Shown: positions 1-13,516 of the stretch, piece by piece
Position numbering within the stretch: position 1 is the stretch's first letter
How the letters are laid out: each line of letters starts with the position of its first letter
Source of the DNA: Luzula sylvatica
Taxonomy: Eukaryota > Streptophyta > Magnoliopsida > Poales > Juncaceae
DNA length: 64,000 nt
Direction: 5' to 3'
Assembly (NCBI GenBank): GCA_946800325.1
Contig: OX326957.1
Coordinates: forward strand, 25,887,054-25,951,053
The notes under the pieces: model-generated
The model's input: the letters and a program-made list of their open reading frames with translations, nothing else
Database searches by the model: none
Told to the model about the DNA's origin: nothing
Made by a program: the position numbers and the translations under genes

Positions 1-702
1 GAAGTGTAACTTGAGCAAAATACTCAATTTTCATGTCATACTCAAAATACTCCATAATTGAAAACTAACACACACAAGTATAAATTTTTTCAAAAATTAC
101 TTAAAATTTCAAAAACAGAAGTCTAGCACCTTCAAATAATTTAATTAAGATATTTGAAAAAATAATATTAAAATTTAAGTGTAAAACAAGCAAAATACTA
201 AATTTTCATGTCCCACTCAAAATACTCCGTAATTGAAGACTAACACACACAAATTTAAATTTTTTCAAAAATTTCTTAAAAATGCAAAAACAGAAGTCCA
301 ACACCTTCAAAAAAAATTCAACGATGATATTTTTTAAATAAATGTTAAAATTGAAGTGTAACACAAGAAAAATACTCCATTTTCATATCGTACTCAAAAT
401 ACTCCCTAATTGAAGTCCAACACACACAAATTTCATTTTTTTCAAAAATTTCATAAAAATACAAAAACAGAAGTCTCACACCTTAAAAAAAATTTAATTA
501 TGATATTTAATTTTTTTAAAAAAATTTAAGTGTAAAAACAAGCGAAAAACTCAATTTTCATGTCGCACTGAAAATACTCCGTAATTGAAGACTAACACAA
601 ACAAATTTCAATTTTTTCAAACATTTGTTGAAAATGCAAAAACAAAAGTCTCAGACCTTCAAATAATTCAATTAAAATATTTTTTAAATTTGTTTTTAAA
701 TT
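1..702 (+). repeat. Block 1 HOR copy, shortened to 4 monomers
   Basis: Monomers start at 1 (A), 176 (B), 353 (C) and 527. The last begins like F (TAAGTGTAAAAACAAG) but ends like G (CTTCAAATAATTC, then the TTTGTTTTTAAATT tail), so D and E are missing and F and G are fused. The window happens to begin on a monomer start. Confidence 0.75.
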
Positions 703-1229
703 GAAGTGTAACACAAGCAAAATACTCAATTTTCATGTCGTACTCAAAATACTCCATAATTGAAAACTAACACACACAAGTATCAATTTTTTCAAAAATT
801 ACTTAAAATTTCGAAAACAGAAGTCTAGCACCTTCAAATAATTTAATTAAGATATTTGAAAAAATAATGTTAAAATTTAAGTGTAAAACAAGCAAAATAC
901 TCAATTTTCATGTCATACTCAAAATACTCCGTAATTGAAGACTAAGACTCACAAATTTAAATTGTTTCAAAAATTTCTTAAAAATGCAAAAACAGAAGTC
1001 TAACACCTACAAAAACATTCAATGATGATATTTTTTATATAAATGTTAAAATTGAAGTGTAACACAAGAAAAATACTTAATTTTCATATCATACTCAAAA
1101 TACTCCATAATTGAAGTCTAACACACACAAATTTTATTTTTTTCAAAAATTTCTTAAAAATGCAAAAACAGAAGTCTAACACCTTCAAAAAATTCAATTA
1201 AGATATTTTTTTAAATTTGTTTTTAAATT
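703..1229 (+). repeat. Block 1 HOR copy, shortened to 3 monomers
   Basis: Order is A (703), B (878), then a monomer starting at 1054 that has the C marker CATATCATAC but ends in the G-type tail AAATTTGTTTTTAAATT. The C/G fusion removes D, E and F. At 527 bp this is the shortest copy of the block. Confidence 0.75.
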
Positions 1230-2102
1230 GAAGTGTAACACGAGCAAAATACTCAATTTTCATGTCGTACTCAAAATACTCCATAATTGAAAACTAACAC
1301 ACACAAGTATCAATTTTTTCAAAAATTACTTAACATTTCGAAAACAGAAGTCTAGCACCTTCAAATAATTTATTTAAGATATTTGAAAAAATAATGTTAA
1401 AATTTAAGTGTAAAACAAGCAAAATACTAAATTTTCATGTCGCACTCAAAATACTCCATAATTGAAGACTAACACACACAAATATCAATTTTTTAATAAA
1501 TTACTTAAAAATGCAAAAACAGAAGTCTAACACCTTCAAAAAATTCCATTAAGATATTTCTTAAAAAAAATTTAAAATTCAAGTGTAACACAAGGAAAAT
1601 ACTCAATTTTCATGTCGTACTCAAAATACTCCATAATTGAAGACTAACACACACAAATTTCAATTTTTTGAAAAATTTCTTAAAAATGCAAAAACAGAAG
1701 TCAAACACCTTCAAACAATTTAATTATGATATTAAAAAAAGGTTAAAATTTAAGTGGAAAAACAAGAAAAATACTCAATTTTCATGTCGCACTTAAAATA
1801 CTCCGTAATTGAAGACTAACACACACAAATTTCAAATTTTTCAAAAATTTCTTAAAAATGCAAAAACAGAAGTCTGACACGTTCAAAAAATTCAGTTAAG
1901 ATATATTTTAAAAAAAATGTTCAAATTGAAGTGTAACACAAGCAAAATACTCAATTTTCATGACGTACTCAAAATACTCCATAATTGAAGACTGACACAC
2001 ACAAATTTCAATTTTTTCAAACATTTCTTAAAAATGCAAAAACAAAAGTCTAAGTCCTTCAAATAATTCAATTAAGATATTTTTTAAATTTGTTTTTAAA
2101 TT
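1230..2102 (+). repeat. Block 1 HOR copy, 5 monomers (A, B/D, E, F, G)
   Basis: The monomer at 1405 starts as B (TAAGTGTAAAACAAGC) and ends as D (TAATAAATTAC, GATATTTCTTAAAAAAAATT), so a B-to-D fusion removed two monomers. E, F and G follow at about 1580, 1751 and 1928. The copy at 3333-4206 has the same organisation and almost the same length (873 against 874 bp), so the two probably descend from one shortened copy. Confidence 0.75.
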
Positions 2103-3332
2103 GAAGTGTAACACAAGTAAAATACTCAATTTTCATGTCGTACTCAAAATACTCCATAATTGAAAACTAACATACACAAGTATCAATTTTTTCAAAAATT
2201 ACTTAAAATTTCGAAAACAGAAGTCTAGCACCTTCAAATAATTTAATTAAGATATTTCAAAAAAATAATGTTAAAATTTAAGTGTAAAACAAGCAAAATA
2301 CTAAATTTTTATTTCGCACATAAAATACTCCGTAATTGAAGACTAACACACACAAATTTAAATTTTTTCAAAAATTTCTTAAAAATGCAAAAACAGAAGT
2401 CTATCACCTTCAAAAAAAATTCAATGATGATATTTTTTAAATAAATGTTAAAATTGAAGTGTAACACAAGAAAAATACTCAATTTTCATATCGTACTCAA
2501 AATACTCCCTAACTGAAGTCTAACACACACAATTTTCATTTTTTTCAAAAATTTCTTAAAAATGCAAAAACAGAAGTCTAACACGTTCAAAAAATTCAAT
2601 TAAGAATTTTGAAAAATAAAGTTAAAATTAAAGTGTAAAACAAGCAAAATACTAAATTTTCATGTCGCACTCAAAATACTCCGTAATTGAAGACTAACAC
2701 ACACAAATTTAAATTTTTTCAAAATGTTTTTAAAAATGCAAACACAGAAGTCTAACACCTTCAAAAAAATTCAATCATGATATTTTTTAAATAAATGTTA
2801 AAATTGGAGTGTAACACAAGAAAAATACTCAATTTTCATATCGTACTCAAAATACTACGTAATAGAAGTCTAACACACACAAATTTCATTTTTTTCAAAA
2901 ATTTCTTAAAAATGCAAAAACAGATGTCTGACGCCTTCAAAAAATTCAATTAAGATATTTTTTTAAAAAAATATTAAAATTGAAGTGTTACACAACAAAA
3001 ATACTTTATTTTCATGTCGAACTCAAAATACTCCATAATTGAAGAATAACATACACAAATTTCAATTTTTTAAAAAATTTCTTAAAAATGCAAAAACAGA
3101 AGTCTAACACGTTCAAAAAATTCAGTTCAGTTATTTTTTTTAAAAAATGTTCAAATTGAAGTGTAACACAATCAAAATACTCAATTTTCATGTCGTACTC
3201 AAAATACTCCATAATTGAAGACTGACAAACACAAATTTCAATTTTTTCAAACTTATCTTAAAAATGCAAAAACAAAAGTCTGAGATCTTCAAATAATTCA
3301 ATTAAGATATTTTTTAAATTTGTTTTTAAATT
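2103..3332 (+). repeat. Block 1 HOR copy, rearranged 7-mer (A B C B C D/F G)
   Basis: The length is that of the standard unit (1,230 bp) but the order is not. After A, B and C the array returns to a B-like monomer near 2631 and a second C near 2806 with the CATATCGTAC marker. The D-like monomer near 2984 (CTTTATTTTCATGTCGAACTC region) ends with the F-type CACGTTC and TTCAGTTCAG, so D and F are fused and E is missing. Confidence 0.7.
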
Positions 3333-4206
3333 GAAGTGTAACACAAGCAAAATACTCAATTTTCATGTCGTACTCAAAATACTCCATAATTGAAAACAAA
3401 CACACACAAGTATCAATTTTTTAAAAAATTACTTAAATTTTCGAAAACAGAAGTCTAGCACCTTCAAATAATTAAATTAAGATATTTGAAAAATAATGTT
3501 AAAATTTAAGTGTAAAACAAGAAAAATACTAAATTTTCATGTCGCACTCAAAATACTCCATAATTGAAGACTAACACACACAAATTTCAATTTTTTAATA
3601 AATTACTTAAAAATGCAAAAACAGAAGTCTAACACTTTCAAAAAAATTCCATTAAGATATTTCTTAAAAAAAATTTAAAATTGAAGTGTAACACAAGCAA
3701 AGTACTCAATTTTCATGTCGTACTCAAAATATTCCATAATTGAAGACTAACACACACAAATTTCAATTTTTTGAAAAATTTCTTAAAAATGCAAAAACAG
3801 AAGTCTAACACCATCAAACAATTTAATTATGATATTAAAAAAAGGTTAAAATTTAAGTGTAAAAACAAGCGAAATACTCAATTTTCATGTCGCACTCAAA
3901 ATACTCCGTAATTGAAGACTAACACACACAAATTTCCAATTTTTCAAAAATTTCTTAAAAATGCAAAAACAGAAGTCTGACACGTTCAAAAAATTCAGTT
4001 AAGATATATTTTGAAAAAAAATGTTCAAATTGAAGTGTAACACAAGCCAAATACTCCATTTTCATGTCGTACTCAAAATACTCCATAATTGAAGCCTGCC
4101 ACACACAAATTTCAATTTTTTCAAACATTTCTTAAAAATGCAAAAACAAAAGTCTAAGACCTTCAAATAATTCAATTAAGATATTTTTTAAATTTGTTTT
4201 TAAATT
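3333..4206 (+). repeat. Block 1 HOR copy, 5 monomers (A, B/D, E, F, G)
   Basis: This copy has the same B/D fusion as 1230-2102: the monomer after A opens TAAGTGTAAAACAAG and carries TAATAAATTAC in subunit 2. The two five-monomer copies are separated by a seven-monomer copy, which fits duplication of a 12-monomer block (1230-3332 against 3333-5438). Confidence 0.72.
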
Positions 4207-5438
4207 GAAGTGTAACACAAGAAAAATACTCAATTTTCATGTCGTACTCAAAATACTCCATAATTGAAAACTGACACACACAAGTATCAATTTTTTCAAA
4301 AAATACTTCAAATTTCGAAAACAGAAGTCTAGCACGTTCAAATAATTTAATTAAGATATTTGATAAAATAATGTTAAAATTTAAGTGTAAAACAAGCAAA
4401 ATACTAAATTTTCATGTCGCACATAAAATAATCCGTAATTGAAGACTAACACACACAAATTTAAATTTTTTCAAAAATTTCTTAAAAATGCATAAACAGA
4501 AGTCTATCACCTTCAAAAAAATTCAATGATGATATTTTTTAAATAAATGTTAAAATTGAAGTGTAACAAAAGAAAAATACTCAATTTTCATATCGTACTC
4601 AAAATACTCCCTAATAGAAGTCTAACACACACAAATTTCATTTTTATCAAAAATTTCTTAAAAATGCAAAAAACAGAAGTCTAACGCCTTCAAAAAATTC
4701 AATTAAGATATTTTTTTTAAAAAATATTAAAATTGAAATGTAACACAACAAAAATACTTTATTTTCATGTCGACCTCAAAATACTCCATAATTGAAGAAT
4801 AACACACACAAATTTCAATTTTTTAATACATTACTTAAAAATGCAAAAACAGAAGTCTAACACCTTTAAAAAATTCAATCATGATATTTTTTAAATAAAT
4901 GTTAAAATTGAAGTGTAACACAAGAAAAATACTTAATTTTCATATCGTACTCAAAATACTCCCTAATTGAAGTCTAACACACACAAATTTCTTTTTTTTT
5001 CCAAAATTTCTTAAAATTGCAAAAACAGAAGTCTAACACCTTCGAAAAATTCAACGAAGATATATTTTTTTAAAAATGTTAAAATTTAAATGTAAAAACA
5101 AGCAAAATACTCAATTTTCATGTCGCACTCAAAATACTCCGTAATTGAAGACTAACACAAACAAATTTCAATTTTTTCAAAAATTTCTTAAAAATGCAAA
5201 ATATGAAATCTGACACGTTCAAAAAATTCAGTTAAGATGTTTTTTTAAAAAAATGTTCAAATTGAAGTGTAACACAAGCAAAATACTCAATTTTCATGTC
5301 GTACTCAAAATACTCCATAATTGAAGACTAACACACACAAATTTCAATTTTTTCAAACATTTCTTAAAAATGCAAAAACAAAAGTCTAAGACCTTCAAAT
5401 AATTCCATTAAGATATTTTTTAAATTTGTTTATAAATT
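4207..5438 (+). repeat. Block 1 HOR copy, rearranged 7-mer (A B C D/B C F G)
   Basis: Length is 1,232 bp. The monomer near 4735 has the D markers (CTTTATTTTCATG, TAATACATTAC) but ends as B (AATCATGATATTTTTTAAAT), and is followed by a second C near 4909 and then F and G. The B-C repetition resembles that of 2103-3332, supporting a shared origin. Confidence 0.7.
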
Positions 5439-6491
5439 GAAGTGTAACACAAGCAAAATACTCAATTTTCACGTCGTACTCAAAATACTCAATAATTGAA
5501 GACTAACACACACAAATTTAAATTTTTTCAAAAATTTCTTAAAAGTGCAAAAACAGAAGTCTAACACCTTCAAAAAAAAATTTAATGATGATATTTATTA
5601 AATAAATGTTAAAATCGAAGTGTAACACAAGAAAAATACTCAATTTTCATATCATACTCAAAATACTCCCTAATTGAAGTGTAACACACACAAATTTCAT
5701 TTTTTTCAAAAATTTATTAAAAATGCAAAAACAGAAGTCTAACACCTTAAAAAAATTCAATTAAGGTTATTTTTTAAAAAAATATTAAAATTGAAGTGTA
5801 ACACAACAAAAATACTTTATTTTCATGTCGAACTCAAAATACTCCTTAATTGATGACTAACACACACAAATTTCAATTTTTTAGTAAATTACTTAAAAAT
5901 GCAAAAACAGAAGTCTAACACCTTCAAAAAAATCATTTAAGATATTTCTTAAAAAAAATTTAAAATTTAAGTGTAACACAAGCAAAATACTTAATTTTCA
6001 TGTCGTACTCAAAATACTCCATAATTGAAGACTAACACACACAAATTTCAATATTTTGAAAATTTTCTTAAAAATGCAAAAAGAGAAGTCTAACACCTTC
6101 AAACAATTTAATTATGATATTAAAAAAAATGTTAAAATTTAAGTGTAAAAACAAGCAAAATACTCAATTTTCATGTCGCACTCAAAATACTCCGTAATTG
6201 AAGACTAACACACAAAAATTTCAATTTTTTCAAAAATTTCTTAAAAATGGAAAAACAGAAGTCCAACACGTTCAAAAAATTCAGTTCATATATTTTTTTA
6301 AAAAAATGTTCAAATTGAAGTGTAACACAAGCAAAATACTCAATTTTCATGTCGTACTCAAAATACTCCATAATTGAAGACTGACACACACAAATTGCAA
6401 TTTTTTCAAACATTTCTTAAAAATGCAAAAACAAAAGTCTAAGACCTTCAAATAATTCCATTAAGATCTTTTTTAAATTTGTTTTTAAATT
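5439..6491 (+). repeat. Block 1 HOR copy, 6 monomers (A/B C D E F G)
   Basis: The first monomer follows the G tail like an A, but its second and third subunits are B-type (AAATTTAAATTTTTTC, ATGATGATATTTATTAAAT). A and B are therefore fused into one. C, D, E, F and G follow in standard order at about 5614, 5790, 5966, 6140 and 6315. Confidence 0.72.
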
Positions 6492-7542
6492 GAAGTGTAA
6501 CACAAGCAAAATACTCAATTTTCATTTCGTACTCAAAATACTCCCTAATTGAAGTCTAACACACACAAATTTCATTTTTTACAAAAAATTCTTAAAAATG
6601 CAAAAACAGAAGTCTAACACCTTCAAAAAATTCAATTAAGGTATTTTTTTAAAAAAATATTGAAATTGAAGTGTAACACAACAAAAATCCTTTATTTTCA
6701 TGTCGAACTCAAAATACTCCATAATTGAAGACTAACACACACAAATTTCAAATTTTTAATAAATTACTTAAAAATGCAAAAACAGAAGTCTAACACCTTC
6801 AAAAAATTCAATTAAGATTATTTTCTAAAAAAATATTAAAATTGAAGTGTAACACAACAAAAATACTTTATTTTCATGTCGAACTCAAAATACTCCTTAA
6901 TTGAAGACTAACACACACAAATTTCAATTTTTTAATAAATTACTTAAAAATGCAAAAACAGAAGTCTAACACCTTCAAAAAATTCAATTAAGATATTTCT
7001 TAAAAAAAATTTAAAATTGAAGTGTAACACATGCATAATACTCAATTTTCACGTCGTACTCAAAATACTCCATAATTGAAGACTAACACACACAAATTTC
7101 AATTTTTTGAAAAATTTATTAAAAATGCGAAAACAGAAGTCTAACACCTTCAAACAATTTAATTATGATATTAAAAAAAATGTTAAAATTTAAGTGTAAA
7201 AACAAGCAAAATACTCAATTTTCATGTCGCACTCAAAATACTCCGTAATTGAAGACTAACACACACAAATTTCAATTTTTTCAAAAATTTCTTAAAAATG
7301 CAAAAACAGAAGTCTAACACGTTCAAAAAATTTAGTTAAGATATTTCATTAAAAAAATGTTCAAATTGAAGTGTAACACAGGCCAAATACTCAATTTTCA
7401 TGTCGTACTCAAAATATTCCATAATTGAAGACTGACACACAAAAATTTCAATTTTTTCAAACATTTTTTAAAAATGCAAAAACAAAAGTCTAAGACCTTC
7501 AAATAATTTAATTAAGATATTTTTTTAATTTGTTTTTAAATT
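6492..7542 (+). repeat. Block 1 HOR copy, 6 monomers (A/C D D E F G)
   Basis: The first monomer starts after the G tail and continues as C (CTCCCTAATTGAAGTC), so B is lost. Two D monomers follow (near 6668 and 6842, both with TTTATTTTCATGTCGAACTC), then E, F and G. The doubled D keeps the length at six monomers. Confidence 0.72.
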
Positions 7543-8770
7543 GAAGTGTAACACAAGCAAAATACTTAATTTTCGTGTCGAACTCAAAATACTCCATAAT
7601 TGAAAACTAACACACACTAGTATCAATTTTTTCAAAAATTACTTAAAATTTCGAAAACAGAAGTCTAGCACTTTCAAATAATTTAATTAAGATATTTGAA
7701 AAAATAATGCTAAAATTTAAGTATAAAACATGCAAAATACTAAATTTTAATGTCGCACTCAAAATACTCCGTAATTGAAGACTAACACACAAAAATTTAA
7801 ATTTTTTCAAAAATTTCTTAAAACTGCAAAAACAGAAGTCTAACACCTTAAAAAAAAATTCAATGATGATATTTTTTAAATAAATGTTAAAATTGAAGTG
7901 TAACACAAGAAAAATACTCAATTTTCATATCGTACTCAAAATACTCCCTAATTGAAGTCTAACACACACAAATTTCATTTTTTTCAAAAATTTCTTAAAA
8001 ATGCAAAAACAGAAGTCTAACACCTTCAAAAAATTCAATTAAGATATTTTTTTAAAAAAATATTAAAATTGAAGTGTAACACAACAAAAATACTTCATTT
8101 TCATGTCGAACTCAAAATACTCCAAAATTGAAGACTAACACACACAAATTTCAATTTTTTAATAAATTACTTAAAAATGCAAAAGCAGAAGTCTAACACC
8201 TTCAAAAAATATAATTAAGATATTTCTTAAAAAAATATATGAATTGAAGCGCAACACAAGAAAAATACTCAATTTTCATGTTGTACTCAAAATACTCCAT
8301 AACTGAAGAATAACACACACAAATTTCAATTTTTTGAAAAATTTCTTAAAAATGCAAAAACAGAAGTCTAACACCTTCAAACAATTTAATTATGATATAT
8401 AAAACAAATGTTAAAATTTAAGTGTAAAAACAAGCAAAATACTCAATTTTCATGCCGCACTCAAAATACTCCGTAATTGAAGACTAACACACACAAATTT
8501 CAATTTTTTCACAAATTTCTTAAAGATACAAAAAATTAAGTCTAACACGTTCGAAAAATTCTGTTAAGATATTTTTTTTTAAAAATGTTCAAATTGAAGT
8601 GTAACACAAGCAAAATACCAAATTTTCATGTCGTACTCAAAATACTCCATAATGGAAGACTGACACACACAAATTTCAATTTTTTCAAACCTATCTTAAA
8701 AATGCAAAAACAAAAGTCTAAGACCTTCAAATAATTCAATTAAGATATTTTTTAAATTTGTTTTTAAATT
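7543..8770 (+). repeat. Block 1 HOR copy, complete 7-mer (ABCDEFG)
   Basis: This is a full copy in canonical order with monomer starts at 7543 (A), 7718 (B), 7895 (C), 8071 (D), 8246 (E), 8419 (F) and 8596 (G). Lengths are 175, 177, 176, 175, 173, 177 and 175 bp, total 1,228. It is the best reference for the block. Confidence 0.85.
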
Positions 8771-9999
8771 GAAGTGTAACACAAGCAAAATACTCAATTT
8801 TCGTGTCGTACTCAAAATACTCCATAATTGAAAACTAACACACACAAGTATCAATTTTTTCAAAAATTACTTAAAATTTCGAAAACAGAAGTCTAGCACC
8901 TTCAAATAATTTAATTAAGATAATAGAAAAAATAATGCTAAAATTTAAGTGTAAAACAAGAAAAATACTCAATTTTCGTGTCGTACTCAAAATACTCCGT
9001 AATTGAAGACTAACACACACAAATTTAAATTTTTGCAAAAATTTCTTAAGAATGCAAAAAGAGAAGTCTAACACCTTCAAAAAAATTCATTGATGATATT
9101 TTTTAAATAAATGTTAAAATTGAAGTGTAACACAAGAAAAATACTCAATTTTCATATCGTACTCGAAATACTCCCTAATTGAAGTCTAACACACACAAAT
9201 TTCATTTTTTTCAAAAATTTCTTAAAAATGCAAAAACAGAAGTCTAACACCTTCAAAAAATTCAATTAAGATTATTTTTAAAAAAAATATTAAAATTGAA
9301 GTGTAAAACAACAAAAATACTTTATTTTCATGTCGAACTCAAAATACTCCTTAATTGAAGGCTAACACACACAAATTTCAATTTTTTAATAAATTACTCA
9401 AAACTGCAAAAACAGAAGTCAAACACCTTCAAAAAATTCAATTAAGATATTTCTTAAAAAAAAAATTAAAATTGAAGTGTAACACAAGCAAAATACTAAA
9501 TTTTCATGTCGTACTAAAAAAACTCCCTAATTGAAGTCTAACAATCACAAATTTCATGTTTTTCCAAAATTTCTTAAAAATGCAAAAACAGAAGTCTAAC
9601 ACCTTCAAAAAATTCAATTAAGATATTTTTTTTTAAAAATGTTAAAATTTAAGTGTAAAAACACGCAAAATACTCAATTTTCACGTCGCACTCAAAATAC
9701 TCCGTAATTGAAGACTAACACACACAAATTTCAATTTTTTCAAAAATTTCATAAAAATGCAAAAATAGAAGTCTAACACGTTCAAAAATTTCAGTTAAGA
9801 TATTTTTAGAAGAAATGTTCAAATTGAAGTGTAACACAAGAAAATACTCAATTTTCATGTCGTACTCAAAATATTTCATAATTGAAGACTGACACACACA
9901 AATTTCAATTTTTTCAAACATTTCTTAAAAATGCAAAAAAAAAAGTCTAAGACCTTCAAATAATTAAATTAAGATATTTTTTAATTTTTTTTTTAAATT
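8771..9999 (+). repeat. Block 1 HOR copy, 7-mer with chimeric E
   Basis: Length is 1,229 bp. A, B, C and D are in order. The monomer near 9475 starts as E but has the C-type CTCCCTAATTGAAGTC, so it appears to be an E/C exchange that kept the register. F and G follow at about 9651 and 9827. Confidence 0.8.
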
Positions 10000-11223
10000 G
10001 AAGTGTAGCACAAGCAAAACACTCAATTTTCATGTCGTACTCAAAATACTCCATAATTGAAAACTAACACACAGAAGTATCATTTTTTTCAAAAATTACT
10101 TAAAATTTCGAAAACAGAAGTCTAGCACCTTCAAATAATTTAATTAAGATATTTGAAAAATAATGTTAAAATTTAAGTGTAAAACAAGCAAAATACTAAA
10201 TTTTCATGTCGCATTCAAAGTACTCTGTAATTGAAGACAAACACACACAAATTTATATTTTTTGAAAAATTTCTTAAAAATGCAAAAACAGAAGTCTAAC
10301 ACCTTCAAAAAAATTCAATGATGATATTTTTAAATAAATGTTAAAATTGAAGTGTAACACAAGAAAAATACTCAATTTTCATATCGTAGTCAATATACTC
10401 CCTAATTGTAGTCTAACACACACAAATTTCATTTTTTTCAAAAATTTCTTAAAAATGCAAAAACAGATGTCTAACACCTGAAAAAAATTCAAATGAGATA
10501 TTTTTTTAAAAAAATATTTAAATTAAAGTGTAACACAACAAAAATACTTTATTTTCATGTCGAACTCAAAATACTCCATAATTGAAGACTAACACACACA
10601 AATTCCAATTTTTTAATAAATTACTTAAAAATGCAAAAACTGAAGTCTAACACCTTCAAAAAATTCAATTGAGATATTTCTTAAAAAAAATTTAAAATTG
10701 AAGCGTAACACATGCAAAATACTCAATTTTCATGTCGTACTCAAAATATTCCATAATTGAAGACTAACACACACAAATTTCAATTTTTTGAAACATTCTT
10801 AAAAATGTAAAAACAGAAGTTTAACACCTTCAAACAATTTAATTATGATATTTAAAAAAAATGTTAAAATTTAAGTGTAAAAACAAGCGAAAAACATAAT
10901 TTTCATGTTGCACTCAAAATACTCCGTAATTGAAGACTAACACACACAAATTTCAATTTTTTCAAAATTTTTTTAAAAATGCAAAAACAGAAGTATAACA
11001 CGTTCAAAAAATTCAGTTAATATATTTTTTAAAAAAAATGTTCAAATTGAAGTGTAACACAAGCCAAATACTCAAATTTCATTTCGTAATCAAATTACTC
11101 CATAATTGAAGACTGACACACACAAATTTCAATTTTTTCAACCATTTCTTAAAAATGCAAAAACAAAAGTCTAAGACCTTCAAATAATTCAATTAAGATA
11201 TTTTTTAAATTTGTTTTTAAATT
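10000..11223 (+). repeat. Block 1 HOR copy, complete 7-mer
   Basis: Canonical A to G order with starts near 10000, 10175, 10350, 10524, 10700, 10873 and 11047, total 1,224 bp. Point changes are common (for example GAAGTGTAGCAC at the A start), but all subtype markers are present. Confidence 0.82.
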
Positions 11224-12448
11224 GAAGTGTAACACAAGCAAAATACTTAATTTTCATGTCGTACTAAAAATACTCCATAATTGAAAACTAACACACACAA
11301 GTATCAATTTTTTAAAAAATTACTTAAAATTTCGAAAACAGAAGTCTAGCACCTTCAAATAATTTAATTAAGATATTTGAAAAAATAATGCTAAAATTTA
11401 AGTGTAAAACAAGCAAAATACTAAATTTTAATGTCGCACTCAAATAACTCCGTAATTGAAGACTAACACACAAAAATTTAAATTTTTTCAAAAATTTCTT
11501 AAAAATGCAAAAAAAGAAGTCTAACACCTTCAAAAAAATTCAATGATGATATTTTTTAAATAAATGTTAAAATTGAAGTGTAACACAAGAAAAATACTCA
11601 ATTTTCATATCGTACTCAAAATACTCCCTAATTGAAGTCTAACACACACAAATTTCATTTTTTTCAAAAATTTCATAAAAATGCAAAAACAGAAGTCTAA
11701 CACCTTCAAAAAATTCAATTAAGATATTTTTTAAAAAAAATATTAAAATTGAAGTGTAACACAAAAAAATACTTTATTTTCATGTCGAACTCAAAATACT
11801 CCAAAATTGAAGACTAACACACACAAATTTCAATTTTTTAATAAATTACTTAAAAATGTAAAAACAGAAGTCTAACAGCTTCAAAAAATGCAATTAAGAT
11901 ATTTCTTAAAAAAAAATTTTAATTGAAGTGTAACACAAGCAAAATACTCAATTTTCATGTCGTACTCAAAATACTCCATAATTGAAGAATAACACACACA
12001 AATTTCAATTTTTTGAAAACTTTCTTAAAAATGGAAAAACAGAAGTCTAACACCTTCAAACAATTTAATTATGATATATAAAAAAAATGTTAAAATTTAA
12101 GTGTAAAAACAAGCAAAATACTCAATTTTCATGTCGTACTCAAAATACTCCATAATTGAAGACTGACACACACAAATTTCAATTTTTTCAAAAATTTCTT
12201 AAAGATGCAAAAAATGAAGTCTAACACGTAAAAAAATTCAGTTAAGATATTTTTTTTAAAAAATGTTCAAATTGAAGTGTAACACAAGCAAAATACTAAA
12301 TTTTCATGTCGTACTCAAAATACTCCATAATTGAAGACTGACACACACAAATTTCAATTTTTTCAAACATTTCTTAAAAATGCAAAAACAAAAGACTAAG
12401 ACCTTCGAATAATTCCATTATGATATTTGAAAAAATAATGCCAAAATT
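11224..12448 (+). repeat. Block 1 HOR copy, complete 7-mer with altered G tail
   Basis: A to G are present (starts near 11224, 11399, 11576, 11751, 11927, 12099, 12271). The G monomer lacks its usual TTTGTTTTTAAATT tail. It ends instead with the A-type tail GATATTTGAAAAAATAATG and is followed by an A-like monomer that opens TAAGTGTAAAAC at 12449, so subunit 3 was swapped by exchange. Confidence 0.78.
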
Positions 12449-13496
12449 TAAGTGTAAAACAAGAAAATACTCAATTTTCATGTCGTAATCAAAATACTCC
12501 ATAATTGAAAACTAACACACACAAGTATCAATTTTTTCAAAAATTACTTAAAATTTCGAAAACAGAAGTCTAGCATCTTCAAATAATTTAATTAAGATAT
12601 TTGAAAAAATAATGCTAAAATTTAAGTGTAAAACAAGCAAAATACTCAATTTATGTCGTACTCAAAATACTCCGTAATTGAAAACTAACACACACAAATT
12701 TAAATTTTTTCAAAAATTTCTTAAAAATGCAAAAACAGAAGTCTAACACCTTCAAAAAAATTCAATGATGATATTTTTTAAATAAATGTTAAAATTGAAG
12801 TGTAACACAAGAAAAATACTCAATTTTCATATCGTACTCAAAATACTCCCTAATTGAAGTCTAACACACACAAATTTCATTTTTTTCAAAAATTTCTTAA
12901 AAATGCAAAAAATAAGTCTAACACCTTAAAAAAATTCAATTAAGATTATTTTTAAAAAAAATATTAAGATTGAAGTGTAACACAACAAAAATACTTTATT
13001 TTCATGTCGAACTCAAAATACTCCTTAATTGAAGACTAACAAACACAAATTTCAATTTTTTAATAAATTAGTTAAAAATGCAAAAACAGAAGTCTAACAC
13101 CTTCAAAAAAATCAATTAAGATATTTCTTAAAAAAAATGTTCAAATTGAAGTGTAACACAAGCAAAATACTCAATTTTCATGTCGTACTCAAAATACTCC
13201 ATAATTGAAGACTAACACACAAAAATTTCAATTTTTTGAAAAATTTCTTAAAAATGCAAAAAGTGAAGTCTAACAGCTTCAAACAATTTAATTATGATAT
13301 TAAAAAAAATGTTAAAATTTAACTGTAAAAACAAGCAAAATACTCAATTGTCATGTCGCACTGAAAATACTCCGTAATTGAAGACTAACACACACAAATT
13401 TCAATTTTTTCAAAAATTTCTTAAAAATGGAAAAGCAGAAGTCTAACACGTTTAAAAAATTCAGTTCAGATATTTTTTTAAAAAAATGTTCAAATT
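12449..13496 (+). repeat. Block 1 HOR copy, 6 monomers (A-F)
   Basis: A-like (12449, opening TAAGTGTAAAAC), B, C, D, E and F are in order, 1,048 bp in total. The next monomer at 13497 starts with the G context (after GTTCAAATT) but continues as A (GAAAACTAACAC, CAAGTATC), so G is fused into the following A. Confidence 0.75.
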
Positions 13497-13516
13497 GAAG
13501 TGTAACACAAGTAAAA
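13487..13516 (+). repeat. Left arm of the 30-bp inverted repeat
   Basis: This is the junction of two ordinary monomers (end of one and GAAGTGTAACAC start of the next) and is the apparent template of the inverted copy at 13581-13610. Identity is 30 of 30 by eye. The private GTAAAA variant shows that this copy, not another monomer, was the source. Confidence 0.9.
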
